A stretch of 64,000 nucleotides of DNA from Branchiibius hedensis (lineage in GTDB: Bacteria; Actinomycetota; Actinomycetes; Actinomycetales; Dermatophilaceae): positions 2,728,001 to 2,792,000 of the forward strand of contig NZ_UESZ01000001.1 in the NCBI RefSeq assembly GCF_900108585.1. The letters run 5' to 3'. Position 1 is the stretch's first letter. The number at the start of each line of letters is the position of its first letter. Below are positions 1 through 8,656 of this stretch, one piece after another. A model generated the notes under the pieces. It was not told where the DNA came from. It worked only from the letters and a program-made list of their open reading frames with translations, and searched no databases. Made by a program: the position numbers and the translations under genes.

Positions 1-465
1 ACGGGGGCCGACGTGCTGATGTCGACGACCGCCGATCCGGGATTTGCGCCGCTGCTCAGGAGGATTCGGCCGCGCACCTCCGTCTTCACCGCGAACATCT
101 GGGGCATCGCACAACGGCAGGGTGCCTACGTGCTGGACATGTGGAACCTGCGGGTGCTGCGCGATCCGCGCCTGTGGGCCACCGACCGCCTACACCTGAC
201 CACGGAGGGCCACCAGCGGGTCGCCGCCCAGGCCGCATGGGCGCTCGGAGACCGGGACACCGAACGCGACTGGGCGATACCGTTGCCGCCAGCACCCCCA
301 CTGTCGCGGATTGCCGCCGTTCGTGGACACGCAGAATGGGCCCAGGAATACCTTGGACCCTGGGTGCACCGACGGCTCACCGGCCGCAGCAGTGGCGACA
401 ACCTATTGCCGAAACGACCCGAGCTCGCCCCCATCGATCCGACACCCCCAGGAGACACCGCATGA
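1..465 (+). CDS. SGNH/GDSL-type hydrolase, C-terminal part (5' end outside window)
   Basis: The reading frame is open from the first base, so the gene begins upstream of the window. The visible 150 or so residues carry DRLHLTTEGH, the Asp-x-x-His block (block V) that supplies the catalytic Asp and His in SGNH hydrolases. The nucleophile Ser block would lie upstream and cannot be seen. The tail after the His block is basic and proline-rich with no recognisable domain. The stop overlaps the modA start in ATGA, so it may be co-transcribed with the molybdate operon, though the functions look unrelated. Substrate unknown; SGNH enzymes include esterases and lipases. Confidence 0.6.
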   Translation, partial: TGADVLMSTTADPGFAPLLRRIRPRTSVFTANIWGIAQRQGAYVLDMWNLRVLRDPRLWATDRLHLTTEGHQRVAAQAAWALGDRDTERDWAIPLPPAPPLSRIAAVRGHAEWAQEYLGPWVHRRLTGRSSGDNLLPKRPELAPIDPTPPGDTA

Positions 466-1259
466 GCTACCTGCCCACCCGTATCGCGGCGGCCGCTGCC
501 GCTGGCACCGTCCTGCTCGCTGGCTGCAGTTCGACCTCGTCGTCGCCGTCCGCCACGACCGGCACTGGCACCAGCACGTCGAGTGCGACCGGCAAGAAGA
601 CCGTCACGATCCTCGCGGCTGCATCCCTGACGGAGGCCTTCAAGAAGATTGCCGCCGAGGTGATGAAGGAGCACCCGGACCTGGACATCAAGATCAGTTT
701 CGGTGCCAGCTCGACGCTCGCGACCCAGTTGAACAACGGTGTCGACGCCGACATCATCGCGCTGGCCGACGAGAAGTCGAAGACGACGATCACGCCGTCC
801 CTGATCGAGGGCAAGCCGACGCAGCTCTTCGCGACGAACCGGTTGGAGATCGCCACTCCCGCAGGCAACCCGGCGCACGTGACCGGCCTTGCGTCGCTGA
901 GCAATTCGTCGATCGACACCGTGCTCTGCGCCAAGCAGGTGCCCTGTGGCCGCGCCGCTCAGACCGTCCTGGCCAAGGCCGACGTGACCCCGCACGTGAT
1001 CAGCTTCGAGTCCGACGTGAAGGCCACGCTGGCCAAGGTGAAGACCGGTGACGCCGACGCAGCGATCGTCTACCAGACCGACGTCTCCTCGGCCGGCTCG
1101 ACCGTCACGGGTGTCGTGATCCCCGAGGACCAGAACACCGTCACCAAGCTGCCCATCGTGCAACTGACCAACACCGAGGGTGCCAAGGAGTTCTACGAGG
1201 CTGTCACCTCCAGCGAGGGTCAGGACATCCTGAAGAGCCTGGGCTTCGGGCAGGTCTGA
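462..1259 (+). CDS. modA: Molybdate-binding lipoprotein ModA
   Basis: Periplasmic-type solute-binding protein that captures molybdate (or tungstate) for the ModBC transporter. It starts with a short basic region, an Ala-rich hydrophobic stretch and the lipobox LAGC, with Cys near residue 22, so the protein should be lipid-anchored. A Ser/Thr linker follows, then VTILAAASLTEAFKKI, the typical ModA opening in which the early Ser contacts the oxyanion, and later FGASSTLATQL. At 265 residues it has the normal family length. The ATG at 462 was chosen because it puts the signal peptide at the N-terminus. modB and modC follow directly, which supports the assignment. Confidence 0.9.
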   Translation: MSYLPTRIAAAAAAGTVLLAGCSSTSSSPSATTGTGTSTSSATGKKTVTILAAASLTEAFKKIAAEVMKEHPDLDIKISFGASSTLATQLNNGVDADIIALADEKSKTTITPSLIEGKPTQLFATNRLEIATPAGNPAHVTGLASLSNSSIDTVLCAKQVPCGRAAQTVLAKADVTPHVISFESDVKATLAKVKTGDADAAIVYQTDVSSAGSTVTGVVIPEDQNTVTKLPIVQLTNTEGAKEFYEAVTSSEGQDILKSLGFGQV

Positions 1260-1268
1260 CCTGCCGCT

Positions 1269-2060
1269 GTGGCTGGCAGCCACGGGCGCAGCCCCCTTCG
1301 CAGCCCACTAGCGCTTCTGGCGCTAGTGGGCTTGGCGTTGCTGGCTATTCCATTGGCGTCACTGCTGATCCGCGTCTCCTGGACGAGCCTGGGACCCGAT
1401 CTGCAGACCGCCGGCGCCAAGGACGCGATCTGGTTGTCGATCCGCACCACGTTGACGACCGTGGTGCTCTGCCTGCTCTTAGGTACGCCGCTCGCTTGGG
1501 TTCTCGCGCGTAGCGAGGGTCGGTGGGTGCCCTGGGTCCGCGCTGTCGTCACGGTGCCGTTGGTGCTGCCACCGGCCGTGGGCGGTGTCGCGTTGCTGCT
1601 GGCCTGGGGACGGACCGGGGTGATCGGCGGTCCGCTCTACGACTGGTTCGGCTGGCGGCTGCCCTACAACTGGACGCGGGTCGTCATCGCCGAGGTCTTC
1701 GTGGCGCTGCCGTTCTTCGTCCTCGCGGTGGAGGGTGCCATGCGGTCCCTCGACCCGCGCTACGACGACATCGCCTCAACGCTGGGCGCTACTCCGACAA
1801 GGACATTCAGTCGGGTCGTCATCCCGCAGGTGCTGCCGGGCATCGCGGCGGGGGCCATGCTCGCCTGGGCGCGCGCGCTGGGTGAGTTCGGCGCCACGAT
1901 CACCTTTGCGGGCTCCTTCCCCGGCACGACACAGACCGCTCCGCTCGCGGTCTACCAGGCGCTCGACATCGATCAGAACGCCGCGACCGCCCTGGCCGTG
2001 ATCATGTTGCTGGTGTGCGTGGTCGTGCTGGCCGCGCTGCGCGGGAAGTGGCTGCGGTGA
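1269..2060 (+). CDS. modB: Molybdate ABC transporter permease ModB
   Basis: Membrane subunit of the molybdate importer, 263 residues with about five to six hydrophobic segments. The cytoplasmic EAA-type coupling loop is visible around residues 175-200 (LGATPTRTFSRVVIPQVLPG, then ARALGEFGAT), which docks on ModC. The GTG at 1269, ten bases after the modA stop, was taken as the start; no strong ribosome site is seen. That GTG is the first base of a short 6-bp hairpin (1269-1283), and a 13-bp hairpin lies in codons 12-22, so translation initiation may be structurally restrained. It overlaps modC by 4 bases. Confidence 0.88.
   Translation: MAGSHGRSPLRSPLALLALVGLALLAIPLASLLIRVSWTSLGPDLQTAGAKDAIWLSIRTTLTTVVLCLLLGTPLAWVLARSEGRWVPWVRAVVTVPLVLPPAVGGVALLLAWGRTGVIGGPLYDWFGWRLPYNWTRVVIAEVFVALPFFVLAVEGAMRSLDPRYDDIASTLGATPTRTFSRVVIPQVLPGIAAGAMLAWARALGEFGATITFAGSFPGTTQTAPLAVYQALDIDQNAATALAVIMLLVCVVVLAALRGKWLR
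1302..1332 (+). promoter_or_regulatory. Perfect 13-bp hairpin inside the start of modB
   Basis: AGCCCACTAGCGC (1302-1314) is followed by five bases and its exact reverse complement (1320-1332). It lies just after the modA stop and inside modB codons. There is no T-run, so it is not a standard terminator. Such intra-operon stems commonly stabilise the upstream transcript so the binding protein is made in excess; that role is inferred. Confidence 0.6.
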
Positions 2061-3094
2061 GCGCGCTTTTCGACGGCCGCGTTGAACAGGGCAGCTTCAC
2101 CCTCGAGGTGTCGCTCTCCTTCGAATCCGGCACAGTGACAGGCATTCTCGGTCCGAATGGGTCCGGCAAAACCACGTTGCTCCGCGCAATCGCCGGGCTC
2201 ACCCCGCTTAGCAGTGGCTCGCTGACGGTCGATGACTCCGACTGGACTTCGTTTGCGCCGCAGGATCGTTCGGTGGGTCTGGTGCTCGCTGATCCGGTCC
2301 TCTTCCCGCACCTGAGTGCCACCGACAACGTGGCGTTCGGGCCGCGCTCGCGTGGAGTGGCCGCCTCGGCTGCGGGACAGCGCGCGTTGGAGGAACTCGA
2401 CGCCCTCGGTATCGGCGAACTCGCGTCCCGCAAACCCAAAGCACTGTCGACCGGACAAGCACAGCGCGTCGCCCTAGCCCGGGCCCTCGCGACCGATCCC
2501 GCGGTCCTCCTTCTGGACGAGTCCCTCGCCGGACTGGATCCACAGACGCGGACCTCCGTGCGCGGCGTACTCGCCTCTCGCCTGGCGCATTTCGACGGAA
2601 CAACGATCATGGTCACCCACGATCCCGTCGACGCATTGACCCTGGCGGATGAGTTGGTGTTCCTGGAGGACGGGCGCCTGACCCAGCGCGGCACTCCGGT
2701 GCAGGTGTCGGCTGCTCCGCGATCGGCGTACGCCGCGACGCTGGTCGGTCTGAATCTACTGCCTGGTCACGCGACGGGTGACGGTCTCGTGGCCACGGGT
2801 CTCGGTGAGGTCCGCACCGCCTCGGAGGTCGAAGGCGAGTGCTGGGTGAGCATCCGACCCAACGCAGTGTCGCTGTGGCGCTCGCCCCCGGACGGCTCGC
2901 CGCGCAACACCTGGCAGCTGACCGTGACCGGGGTCGAAGTGCTTGGTCAGACCGCGCGAATCATGCTGTCTGCCAATGACTCCCGCCTCGTCGCTGAGGT
3001 GACCACGCTCGCCGTCAACGAGTTGGGGCTGGTCGCCGGGGCGCAAGCGTGGGCGAGCGTGAAGGCCACCGAGATCGACTGCTACCCGCGTTAG
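2057..3094 (+). CDS. modC: Molybdate ABC transporter ATP-binding protein ModC
   Basis: ATPase subunit of the importer, 345 residues. Walker A is GPNGSGKTT near residue 37, the signature is LSTGQAQRVALARAL, Walker B is VLLLDESLAGLD, and the switch His is in VTHDP. The last 100 residues resemble a TOBE/MOP regulatory domain that binds oxyanion, usual for ModC. The GTG at 2057 overlaps the modB stop (GTGA), so translation is coupled. Longer in-frame extensions upstream lie inside modB and were rejected. The stop overlaps the stop of the convergent deacetylase gene (TTAG), leaving no room for an intergenic terminator. Confidence 0.9.
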   Translation: MSALFDGRVEQGSFTLEVSLSFESGTVTGILGPNGSGKTTLLRAIAGLTPLSSGSLTVDDSDWTSFAPQDRSVGLVLADPVLFPHLSATDNVAFGPRSRGVAASAAGQRALEELDALGIGELASRKPKALSTGQAQRVALARALATDPAVLLLDESLAGLDPQTRTSVRGVLASRLAHFDGTTIMVTHDPVDALTLADELVFLEDGRLTQRGTPVQVSAAPRSAYAATLVGLNLLPGHATGDGLVATGLGEVRTASEVEGECWVSIRPNAVSLWRSPPDGSPRNTWQLTVTGVEVLGQTARIMLSANDSRLVAEVTTLAVNELGLVAGAQAWASVKATEIDCYPR

Positions 3095-3909
3095 CCGCCC
3101 AACGGCAGGCGGGTGACCGAGAACCCCTTGGCGCGCAATTGCGGCAGGAGCCAACTGATCGCGTCGAGTTCGGCATCGTTCACCGACGAGCGGCCGTCGT
3201 GGGACAGGATGACCATCCCTGACGAGAGACGGTCGAGGACCGATTGGGCTTCCTGGCGGCTGCCACCGGTGCGGTGCGACCACAGGACGACTTCTTCGAG
3301 TCCCGCCTGGTGCGCAGACCACAGGACCGGGGCATCCAGCCGCCCGTACGGCGGTCGCATCCTGGTCGGGGCGACTCCCGTGATGCTCGTGATGGCTTCC
3401 CGGGTCTCACTCAGGACCTTCGCCAACGCGTCCGGCTCAAGGGTCGTCATGTCGGTGTGGTCGCCGCCGTGGACCCCGATCTCGTGGCCGGCCACGTGCA
3501 CCTGAGCGACCACGTCGGGGTGGCCCTTGATGAACTCGTCCAGCATGAAGAAGGTGGCAGTCGCGTCGTTGCGGTGCAGGATGTCCAGGACCTTCGGCGT
3601 CCACACCGGTGACGGACCATCGTCGAAGGTCAGGTGCGCGGTCTGCGCCGCCGGCGCCTCCGCATGCCAGGTGACCCGCACACTCATCGGCGAGGTGACC
3701 GTGTCCGGCATCGGCGAGACCCGGTAGGTCGGCGAGCGGTACGTCACGACTTCATCGGTCGCGGCCGCCGTGCCGGCGGCGGTCACGACAGCAATACCGG
3801 TGCCACCGAGGATGGCCGCGCGTCGGCTCAACCCCGGTCTGCGGCCCCTCAGCCTCCGGCGTGCTTTCCACCCGCGCAGAATATGCCTGCGATCGCAAAG
3901 CCCGCGCAC
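3091..3909 (-). CDS. Tat-exported polysaccharide deacetylase (NodB/CE4 family)
   Basis: Likely secreted or cell-wall deacetylase of peptidoglycan or another N-acetylated glycan. The N-terminus has an Arg-rich region then LSRRAAIL and a hydrophobic Ala/Gly stretch, fitting a twin-arginine signal. The NodB domain starts at about residue 90 with TFDDGPSP (catalytic and metal Asp), continues with GVHGGDHTDM, where the metal-binding His pair sits but in a variant form of the usual HxxxH, RPPYGR (motif 3), and ILSHDG near the C-terminus (motif 5). The start is GTG at 3909 preceded by AGGG; a shorter start is possible. 272 residues. Substrate is not determined by sequence. Confidence 0.8.
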   Translation of the reverse strand: MRGLCDRRHILRGWKARRRLRGRRPGLSRRAAILGGTGIAVVTAAGTAAATDEVVTYRSPTYRVSPMPDTVTSPMSVRVTWHAEAPAAQTAHLTFDDGPSPVWTPKVLDILHRNDATATFFMLDEFIKGHPDVVAQVHVAGHEIGVHGGDHTDMTTLEPDALAKVLSETREAITSITGVAPTRMRPPYGRLDAPVLWSAHQAGLEEVVLWSHRTGGSRQEAQSVLDRLSSGMVILSHDGRSSVNDAELDAISWLLPQLRAKGFSVTRLPLGG

Positions 3910-3942
3910 AGGTTTCCCTTAACTGCGCGCCGCACCCGCCAG

Positions 3943-3997
3943 CTTTGGGATTGGTTGTCCCATTGAGGCGAGAATCGTGGGTCAACCAGTCCCAAAG
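3943..3997. repeat. 15-bp inverted repeat between deacetylase and aldolase genes
   Basis: CTTTGGGATTGGTTG (3943-3957) faces CAACCAGTCCCAAAG (3983-3997), pairing over 15 positions with one G-T pair and a 25-base spacer. It begins 10 bases past the threonine aldolase stop and lies 34 bases before the deacetylase start. It could be a transcript end for the aldolase operon or an operator for the deacetylase; no T-run favours the first less. Confidence 0.5.
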
Positions 3998-4006
3998 TCG
4001 AGCGAA

Positions 4007-5053
4007 CTACGCGCCCGCCAGCGCGTCTCGGATCGCGGCAGCGAAGGTGTCGACGTCTTCTTCGGTGGTATCCCAGGCGCACATCCACCGGACCTCGCCG
4101 GTGGTCTCGTCCCAGAAGTAGAACCGGAAGGTCTCCATCAGCTTCAGCGACACCTCGCGCGGCAGGATCGCGAAGACCGCGTTCGCCTGCGTGGGGCGGG
4201 GCAGCGTGACGACATCAGCGACAGCGTCCGCCAGCCGCGCAGCCATCGCGTTCGCGTGCCCGGCGGAGGTCAGGTAGAGGTCATCCGACAGCAGCGCGAG
4301 CAACTGCGCCGACAGGAAGCGCATCTTGGACGCCAGCTGCATCGACTGCTTACGCAGGAAGACGATTCCGTGCACCGCAGCAGGATTCAGCACTACGACG
4401 GCCTCCGCGCCGAGTACGCCGTTCTTGGTGCCACCGAAGGACAGGATGTCCACGCCGGTGTCCGTGATCAGTTCCGCCAACGAGACTCCGAGCGAAACCA
4501 CCGCATTGCTGATCCGCGACCCGTCGACGTGCAGCACCAGCTCATGCGCGTGCGCCCAGGCAGCGAGCTGCCGGATCTCCTCGACCGTGTACGCCGTTCC
4601 CAGCTCGGTGGTCTGGGTGATCGACACCGCACCGACCGGCGCGGCGTGTTCGTCGCCCACCCGCAGCGGGAATGCGTCGAGCAACTCCGGAGTCAGCTTC
4701 CCGTCAACAGTGGGGATGGTCTTGAGCTTCAGGTGCCCGACACTCTCCGGCGCGGCCCCTTCGTCGACGTTGATGTGTGCCGTCTCCGCACAGACCACCG
4801 ACTCCCAGCGCTGCGTGACCGACTGCAGCGCAATGACATTCGCACCGGTGCCGTTGAAAACGGGGAACACCTCGACCGGTGCCTCGAACAACTCCGACAT
4901 CCGCTCGCGCAAGGCAGCCGTGTAGTCGTCCTCACCGTAGGCGACCTGATGGCCGCCGTTCGCCGCGGCCACGGCATCGAGCACCGAAGGATGGACACCG
5001 GCGTAGTTGTCACTGGCGAAACCGCGCGCCGACACGTCGTGCAAGGAAGTCAT
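4007..5053 (-). CDS. Threonine aldolase family PLP enzyme
   Basis: Fold-type I PLP lyase of the beta-eliminating lyase/low-specificity threonine aldolase family, which cleaves L-threonine or allo-threonine to glycine and acetaldehyde. The N-terminal FASDNYAGVHPSVL is the usual opening, NGTGANV binds the cofactor phosphate, HVDGSRISNA provides the Asp and Arg near PLP, and SFGGTKNG carries the Schiff-base Lys. 348 residues, normal length. The ATG at 5053 was chosen because the family starts just before FxSDN; upstream in-frame codons overlap the SDR gene. Last gene of a three-gene leftward operon, 10 bases after the SDR. Confidence 0.82.
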   Translation of the reverse strand: MTSLHDVSARGFASDNYAGVHPSVLDAVAAANGGHQVAYGEDDYTAALRERMSELFEAPVEVFPVFNGTGANVIALQSVTQRWESVVCAETAHINVDEGAAPESVGHLKLKTIPTVDGKLTPELLDAFPLRVGDEHAAPVGAVSITQTTELGTAYTVEEIRQLAAWAHAHELVLHVDGSRISNAVVSLGVSLAELITDTGVDILSFGGTKNGVLGAEAVVVLNPAAVHGIVFLRKQSMQLASKMRFLSAQLLALLSDDLYLTSAGHANAMAARLADAVADVVTLPRPTQANAVFAILPREVSLKLMETFRFYFWDETTGEVRWMCAWDTTEEDVDTFAAAIRDALAGA

Positions 5054-5063
5054 GAAGACAAGG

Positions 5064-5756
5064 TCACCACACGGCGCCGTTGATCTCGGCAGCGGGCCGG
5101 TCCCACAACCCCACCAGTTCCGCGGCCAGGTCATCCACGTCAGTGAAGTTGCGATACGCCTTCGACGGATTCGCCTCGCGCATCTGCGGAGTCACCAACG
5201 CCATGATCCGAATCACCGATGCTGCCGCCGCCGGATCGTCGGAGGAGTGCGCGAACGAGTCGGCCACCGACCGAGTCCAGGATTCGGCGGCCGCCTTCGC
5301 CGCGGCGTACGGCGCATTGGTCGCCGTGGGCTTGGCCACCGAGGTCGATGACACTATCGCCAGGCGCCCGCGCGGACTAGCGACCAACGCGTCATGCAGC
5401 GCCCGCGAGGTGTGCTGCAGCGTGCGAATCAGATTCTCGTGCAACCAATCCCAGTCGGCCAGGTCGGTCTCGACGATGCCCTTGCCGCCGCGCCAACCGC
5501 CCACCAGGTGCAGCAGACCGTCGACGTGACCGTAGGTCTCAACCAGTTCGTGCCCCCACGCCAGGGTGGCGGCCTCGTCGGTGAGATCCACGACTGACGG
5601 TACGACGCCCGGCCCTTCCAGCGCAGCGAGGCGTTCCTCTGAGCGCCCGACCGCGACGACCGTCGCGCCAGAAGCGGCCGCGGCCCGCGTCGTCGCACGA
5701 CCAAGATCACCGGCCGCGCCGGCAACGACGACGACCAGACCGGACAGGTCCGTCAC
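5064..5756 (-). CDS. SDR family oxidoreductase
   Basis: Classical short-chain dehydrogenase of 230 residues. The dinucleotide site is VVVAGAAGDLGRATT at residues 8-22 and the active site has SSTS followed by YAAAK (Tyr and Lys catalytic pair) around residues 140-160. Arg in VAVGRSEER after strand 2 suggests NADP(H). Substrate unknown. The ATG start overlaps the stop of the upstream DUF6421-like gene by 4 bases and the aldolase gene follows closely, so the three are translated together. Confidence 0.8.
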   Translation of the reverse strand: MTDLSGLVVVVAGAAGDLGRATTRAAAASGATVVAVGRSEERLAALEGPGVVPSVVDLTDEAATLAWGHELVETYGHVDGLLHLVGGWRGGKGIVETDLADWDWLHENLIRTLQHTSRALHDALVASPRGRLAIVSSTSVAKPTATNAPYAAAKAAAESWTRSVADSFAHSSDDPAAAASVIRIMALVTPQMREANPSKAYRNFTDVDDLAAELVGLWDRPAAEINGAVW

Positions 5757-7879
5757 GCCGCGACAACCTGCGGGGCCGGGCTGACACCAGTGATGCCACG
5801 GGTCGAATCGATCACCGGCGCCATCTTCTTGCGCAGCGACTCGTAGAAGACGTTGAGCGGGAACTCATCGGGCTGGACCAGGTCGACCAGCGCTTTGACC
5901 GGACCGTCGAGCGGCAGGTTGGCAGCGCCCTTGGCCCATGCGGACGCGGGGTGCGGTGCGACGTACGCCATGACGAACTCGTACGACGCCAGCCAGTGGC
6001 CGACACGCGAGCGGTCGATCCCGGTGCGGTAGAGCGTCTCGACCTCTTCACACAACTGCACGATCACCGACGGCACCCGGCGCCAGTCGAAGGACAGCCG
6101 GTTGTCGGTCCAGCGCAGTGCGTCGTTCTTGTGCAGGTAGGCGAACATCAACTGGCCGCCCAGTCCGTCGTAGTTGCGGACGCGGTCCCCGGTGATGGGG
6201 AAACGGAACAGACGGTCGAAAAGCACTGCCAGCTGGACGAATCGGGCGTAGGGCTGACCCTCTTCCTCCAGGATGACCGCTTGGCGGAAGGTGTTCAGGT
6301 CGCAGCGCAGTTCTTCCAGCGCGTACATCCAGAACGGCATCCGCTGCTTGATCATGAACGGGTCGAAGGGCAGGTCGCCGTGACTGTGCGTGCGGTCGTG
6401 GATCAGGTCCCACATCGCGAAGGTCTCCTGCGCTAGGGACTGCGACGCGAGCAACCGCTCGGCGTCCGGCGGCAGGTCCAGCGACAGCAGGGACGATGCC
6501 GCGGTGACGACCTCGCGGAAGCGCGCACCCTCGCGGTCGCAGAAGATCGCGCCCCAGTGGAACTTCGGAACCTCCCGCACCGCAACAGTTTCGGGGAAGA
6601 GCACCGCTGAGTTGGTGTCGTAGCCGGGTGTGAAGTCGATGAAGTTGACCGGCAGGAACATCGTGTTGTCGTAGGTCGCCTCGACCTGCGCCAGCCAGTC
6701 CGGCCACATGACCTTGATCAGCAGCGCCTCGAACACCCGGTCGGGGTTGCCGTTCTGCGTGTACATCGGGAAGAGCACCAGGTGTTCGATCCCGTCCTCG
6801 CGGCACAGGTCCGGGCGGAAGAGCACGAGGGAGTCCAGGAAGTCCGGCTTGCCGAATCCCTCGTCACGCCAACGGGACAGGTCACCCGGCAGGGCCGCCA
6901 GGTAGTCCGCGTCGTGCGGGAACTGCGGCGCGAGTTCACCCACCCGGTCGATCATGACCTGGACGAGCTCGGCCGCCCGGGACACGTCGTACGTCGATGA
7001 ATCGATCGAACCGTCCTTGGCCTGCATCAGGCGCAACTCCTCGACCGCGTCTTTCAACGCGAACCACGCTGGCGATGAAGCGATTTCACTGTGCGCGACG
7101 GTCGCAGCGGGCGCGCGGCCAGCGGCCGATGCCCAGGTGACGACGTTGCTCCAGAACCGCTTGTGGTCCAACTCGGCGATGCTGTCGTCACCGACCAGGT
7201 CCGAGTCGGCCAGGACGACCACCCGACCCGCGTCGACCCGTGCGGCAACCGCGAGCGCCTCACCTGCGGGGTACGCCGAGGCGCTGGTCCGTGCCAGAAC
7301 CGTCACGTCCGCGTCGGCGGAGGTTTCGATCACCCCGGACCGGTAGAAGCACAACTCGCCGACCCCGGCCAGCAGCCCCTGGCCAAGTCCCCCGGCGACT
7401 TCGCCGAGCACCCAGGTCGCGTTGCTCTGGTGGCGGCGGCCACCGTCCGCGCTCTCGTGCACCAGCGTGCTGCGGACGTGCAGACCAAATCGGGCCAGCA
7501 AGTCGTTGACGTTGTTGCCGTGGGTGTCCTGATCGCACTCGGCGAGCACGACCAGGCCACCGCCGGCGCGGACGAACGACTCGATGGCGTCCAACTCAGC
7601 GGGATCGAAGACCGGGGACAGCGCACCGGCGACACGCTCCGAGGCGGCCTGCGCCGGGTGGGCAATCACGTAGACGTCGGCAACCCGCAGTTGGTCGGCA
7701 GTGACTGCGCCACCCTCGCGCGGTACGACCTGCAGGCCGCGGGCGCGCAGGGCATCAGCGGCCAGATGCAAGGAGGCGTCGGCGGGATTGGCCGGGTTCA
7801 TCGCGGCGGCCTGGGTGCGGTCCAGCGCCCAGGCGCTGCTGTGGGCCTGCTCGACCAGAACAGTGGGGAACTCAGTCAT
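5753..7879 (-). CDS. DUF6421-like protein with N-terminal GATase-like domain
   Basis: 708 residues, no established function. Residues 1-250 look like a class I glutaminase/ThuA-type Rossmann domain (VYVIAHPAQ, FVRAGGGLVVLAECDQD, VVVLADSDLVGDD) without an obvious catalytic Cys. From about residue 270 the protein matches my memory of DUF6421 proteins (AKDGSIDSSTYD, PMYTQNGNPDRV, FIDFTPGYDTNSA). Around residue 494 is HDRTHSHGDLPFDP, and 25 residues after His498 comes EELRCD, an ExxxD pattern. This mimics a gluzincin metallopeptidase site with Asp for Glu, though that is inference. First gene of the operon with the SDR and aldolase. Confidence 0.6.
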   Translation of the reverse strand: MTEFPTVLVEQAHSSAWALDRTQAAAMNPANPADASLHLAADALRARGLQVVPREGGAVTADQLRVADVYVIAHPAQAASERVAGALSPVFDPAELDAIESFVRAGGGLVVLAECDQDTHGNNVNDLLARFGLHVRSTLVHESADGGRRHQSNATWVLGEVAGGLGQGLLAGVGELCFYRSGVIETSADADVTVLARTSASAYPAGEALAVAARVDAGRVVVLADSDLVGDDSIAELDHKRFWSNVVTWASAAGRAPAATVAHSEIASSPAWFALKDAVEELRLMQAKDGSIDSSTYDVSRAAELVQVMIDRVGELAPQFPHDADYLAALPGDLSRWRDEGFGKPDFLDSLVLFRPDLCREDGIEHLVLFPMYTQNGNPDRVFEALLIKVMWPDWLAQVEATYDNTMFLPVNFIDFTPGYDTNSAVLFPETVAVREVPKFHWGAIFCDREGARFREVVTAASSLLSLDLPPDAERLLASQSLAQETFAMWDLIHDRTHSHGDLPFDPFMIKQRMPFWMYALEELRCDLNTFRQAVILEEEGQPYARFVQLAVLFDRLFRFPITGDRVRNYDGLGGQLMFAYLHKNDALRWTDNRLSFDWRRVPSVIVQLCEEVETLYRTGIDRSRVGHWLASYEFVMAYVAPHPASAWAKGAANLPLDGPVKALVDLVQPDEFPLNVFYESLRKKMAPVIDSTRGITGVSPAPQVVAA

Positions 7880-8081
7880 GACGACCTCCGGGGTTGACGA
7901 CGGCTGGCGACTCGCGCCACGACGCGCGGAGAATTTGCGGTAGAGACCAGGTTACCCAGAAAGACTTACGGATTGCTAACGCTGAACTAACACAATCTGT
8001 CCATTCGCCCGATGTACCAACGGGAGGAGGTCACAAACAATGACGCCCTATGGATTCTCCGGCGACCCCTAGACTGGACCC

Positions 8082-8647
8082 ATGTCTTTGAACGTTCTAC
8101 AAGTTGTCAGGTCAGCACCCGCCCCGGCCGCATCGGCGGACCCATCGCCGACTGGTTCGTCGAGGCAGCTCGCGAGCAAGGCGGGTTCGAGGTGGACCCG
8201 GTCGACCTGGCCGAGCTGGACCTGCCGATGATGAACGAGCCCAACCACCCCCGGCTGCAGCAGTACACCCACGACCACACCAAGGCGTGGGCGGCGCGGG
8301 TCGAGCACGCGGACGCATTCGTCTTCGTGACGCCGGAGTACAACTTCGGCATGACCGCGCCGCTGAAGAACGCGCTGGACTACCTGCAGAAGGAATGGGC
8401 CTACAAGCCGGCGTCCTTTGTCAGCTACGGCGGCGTCTCCGGTGGCCTGCGCGCAGTGCAGATGGCCAAGCAGGTCATCACGACCCTGGGCATGTACGCC
8501 ACTCCGCAGCAGGTGATCATCCCGTTCGCGATGAAGCAGGTCGAGGGCGGCGTCTTCACGCCGAACGACGAGCAGGCCGCCTCAGCGACGATCGTGCTCG
8601 ATGAACTCCTGAAGCTGACCGACGCCCTGAAGCCGCTGCGCAGCTAA
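8082..8647 (+). pseudogene. NADPH-dependent FMN reductase family, disrupted by a single-base frameshift
   Basis: Flavodoxin-like quinone/FMN reductase. The natural start is ATG at 8082 (MSLNVLQVV), but that frame leaves the gene at about 8107-8113, and the conserved continuation STRPGRIGGPIADWF is read in another frame from 8114 to the stop at 8647. Inserting one base gives 188 residues, the normal size, with the phosphate loop at GSTRPGR, FVTPEYNFGMTAPLKNA (flavin binding) and FVSYGGVSGG intact. The downstream frame has an upstream ATG at 8012, but its N-terminus there is noncoding-like. Either a recent null allele or a sequencing error. Transcribed toward the aldo/keto reductase gene on the other strand. 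Confidence 0.75.
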
Positions 8648-8656
8648 TGCGGGCAC

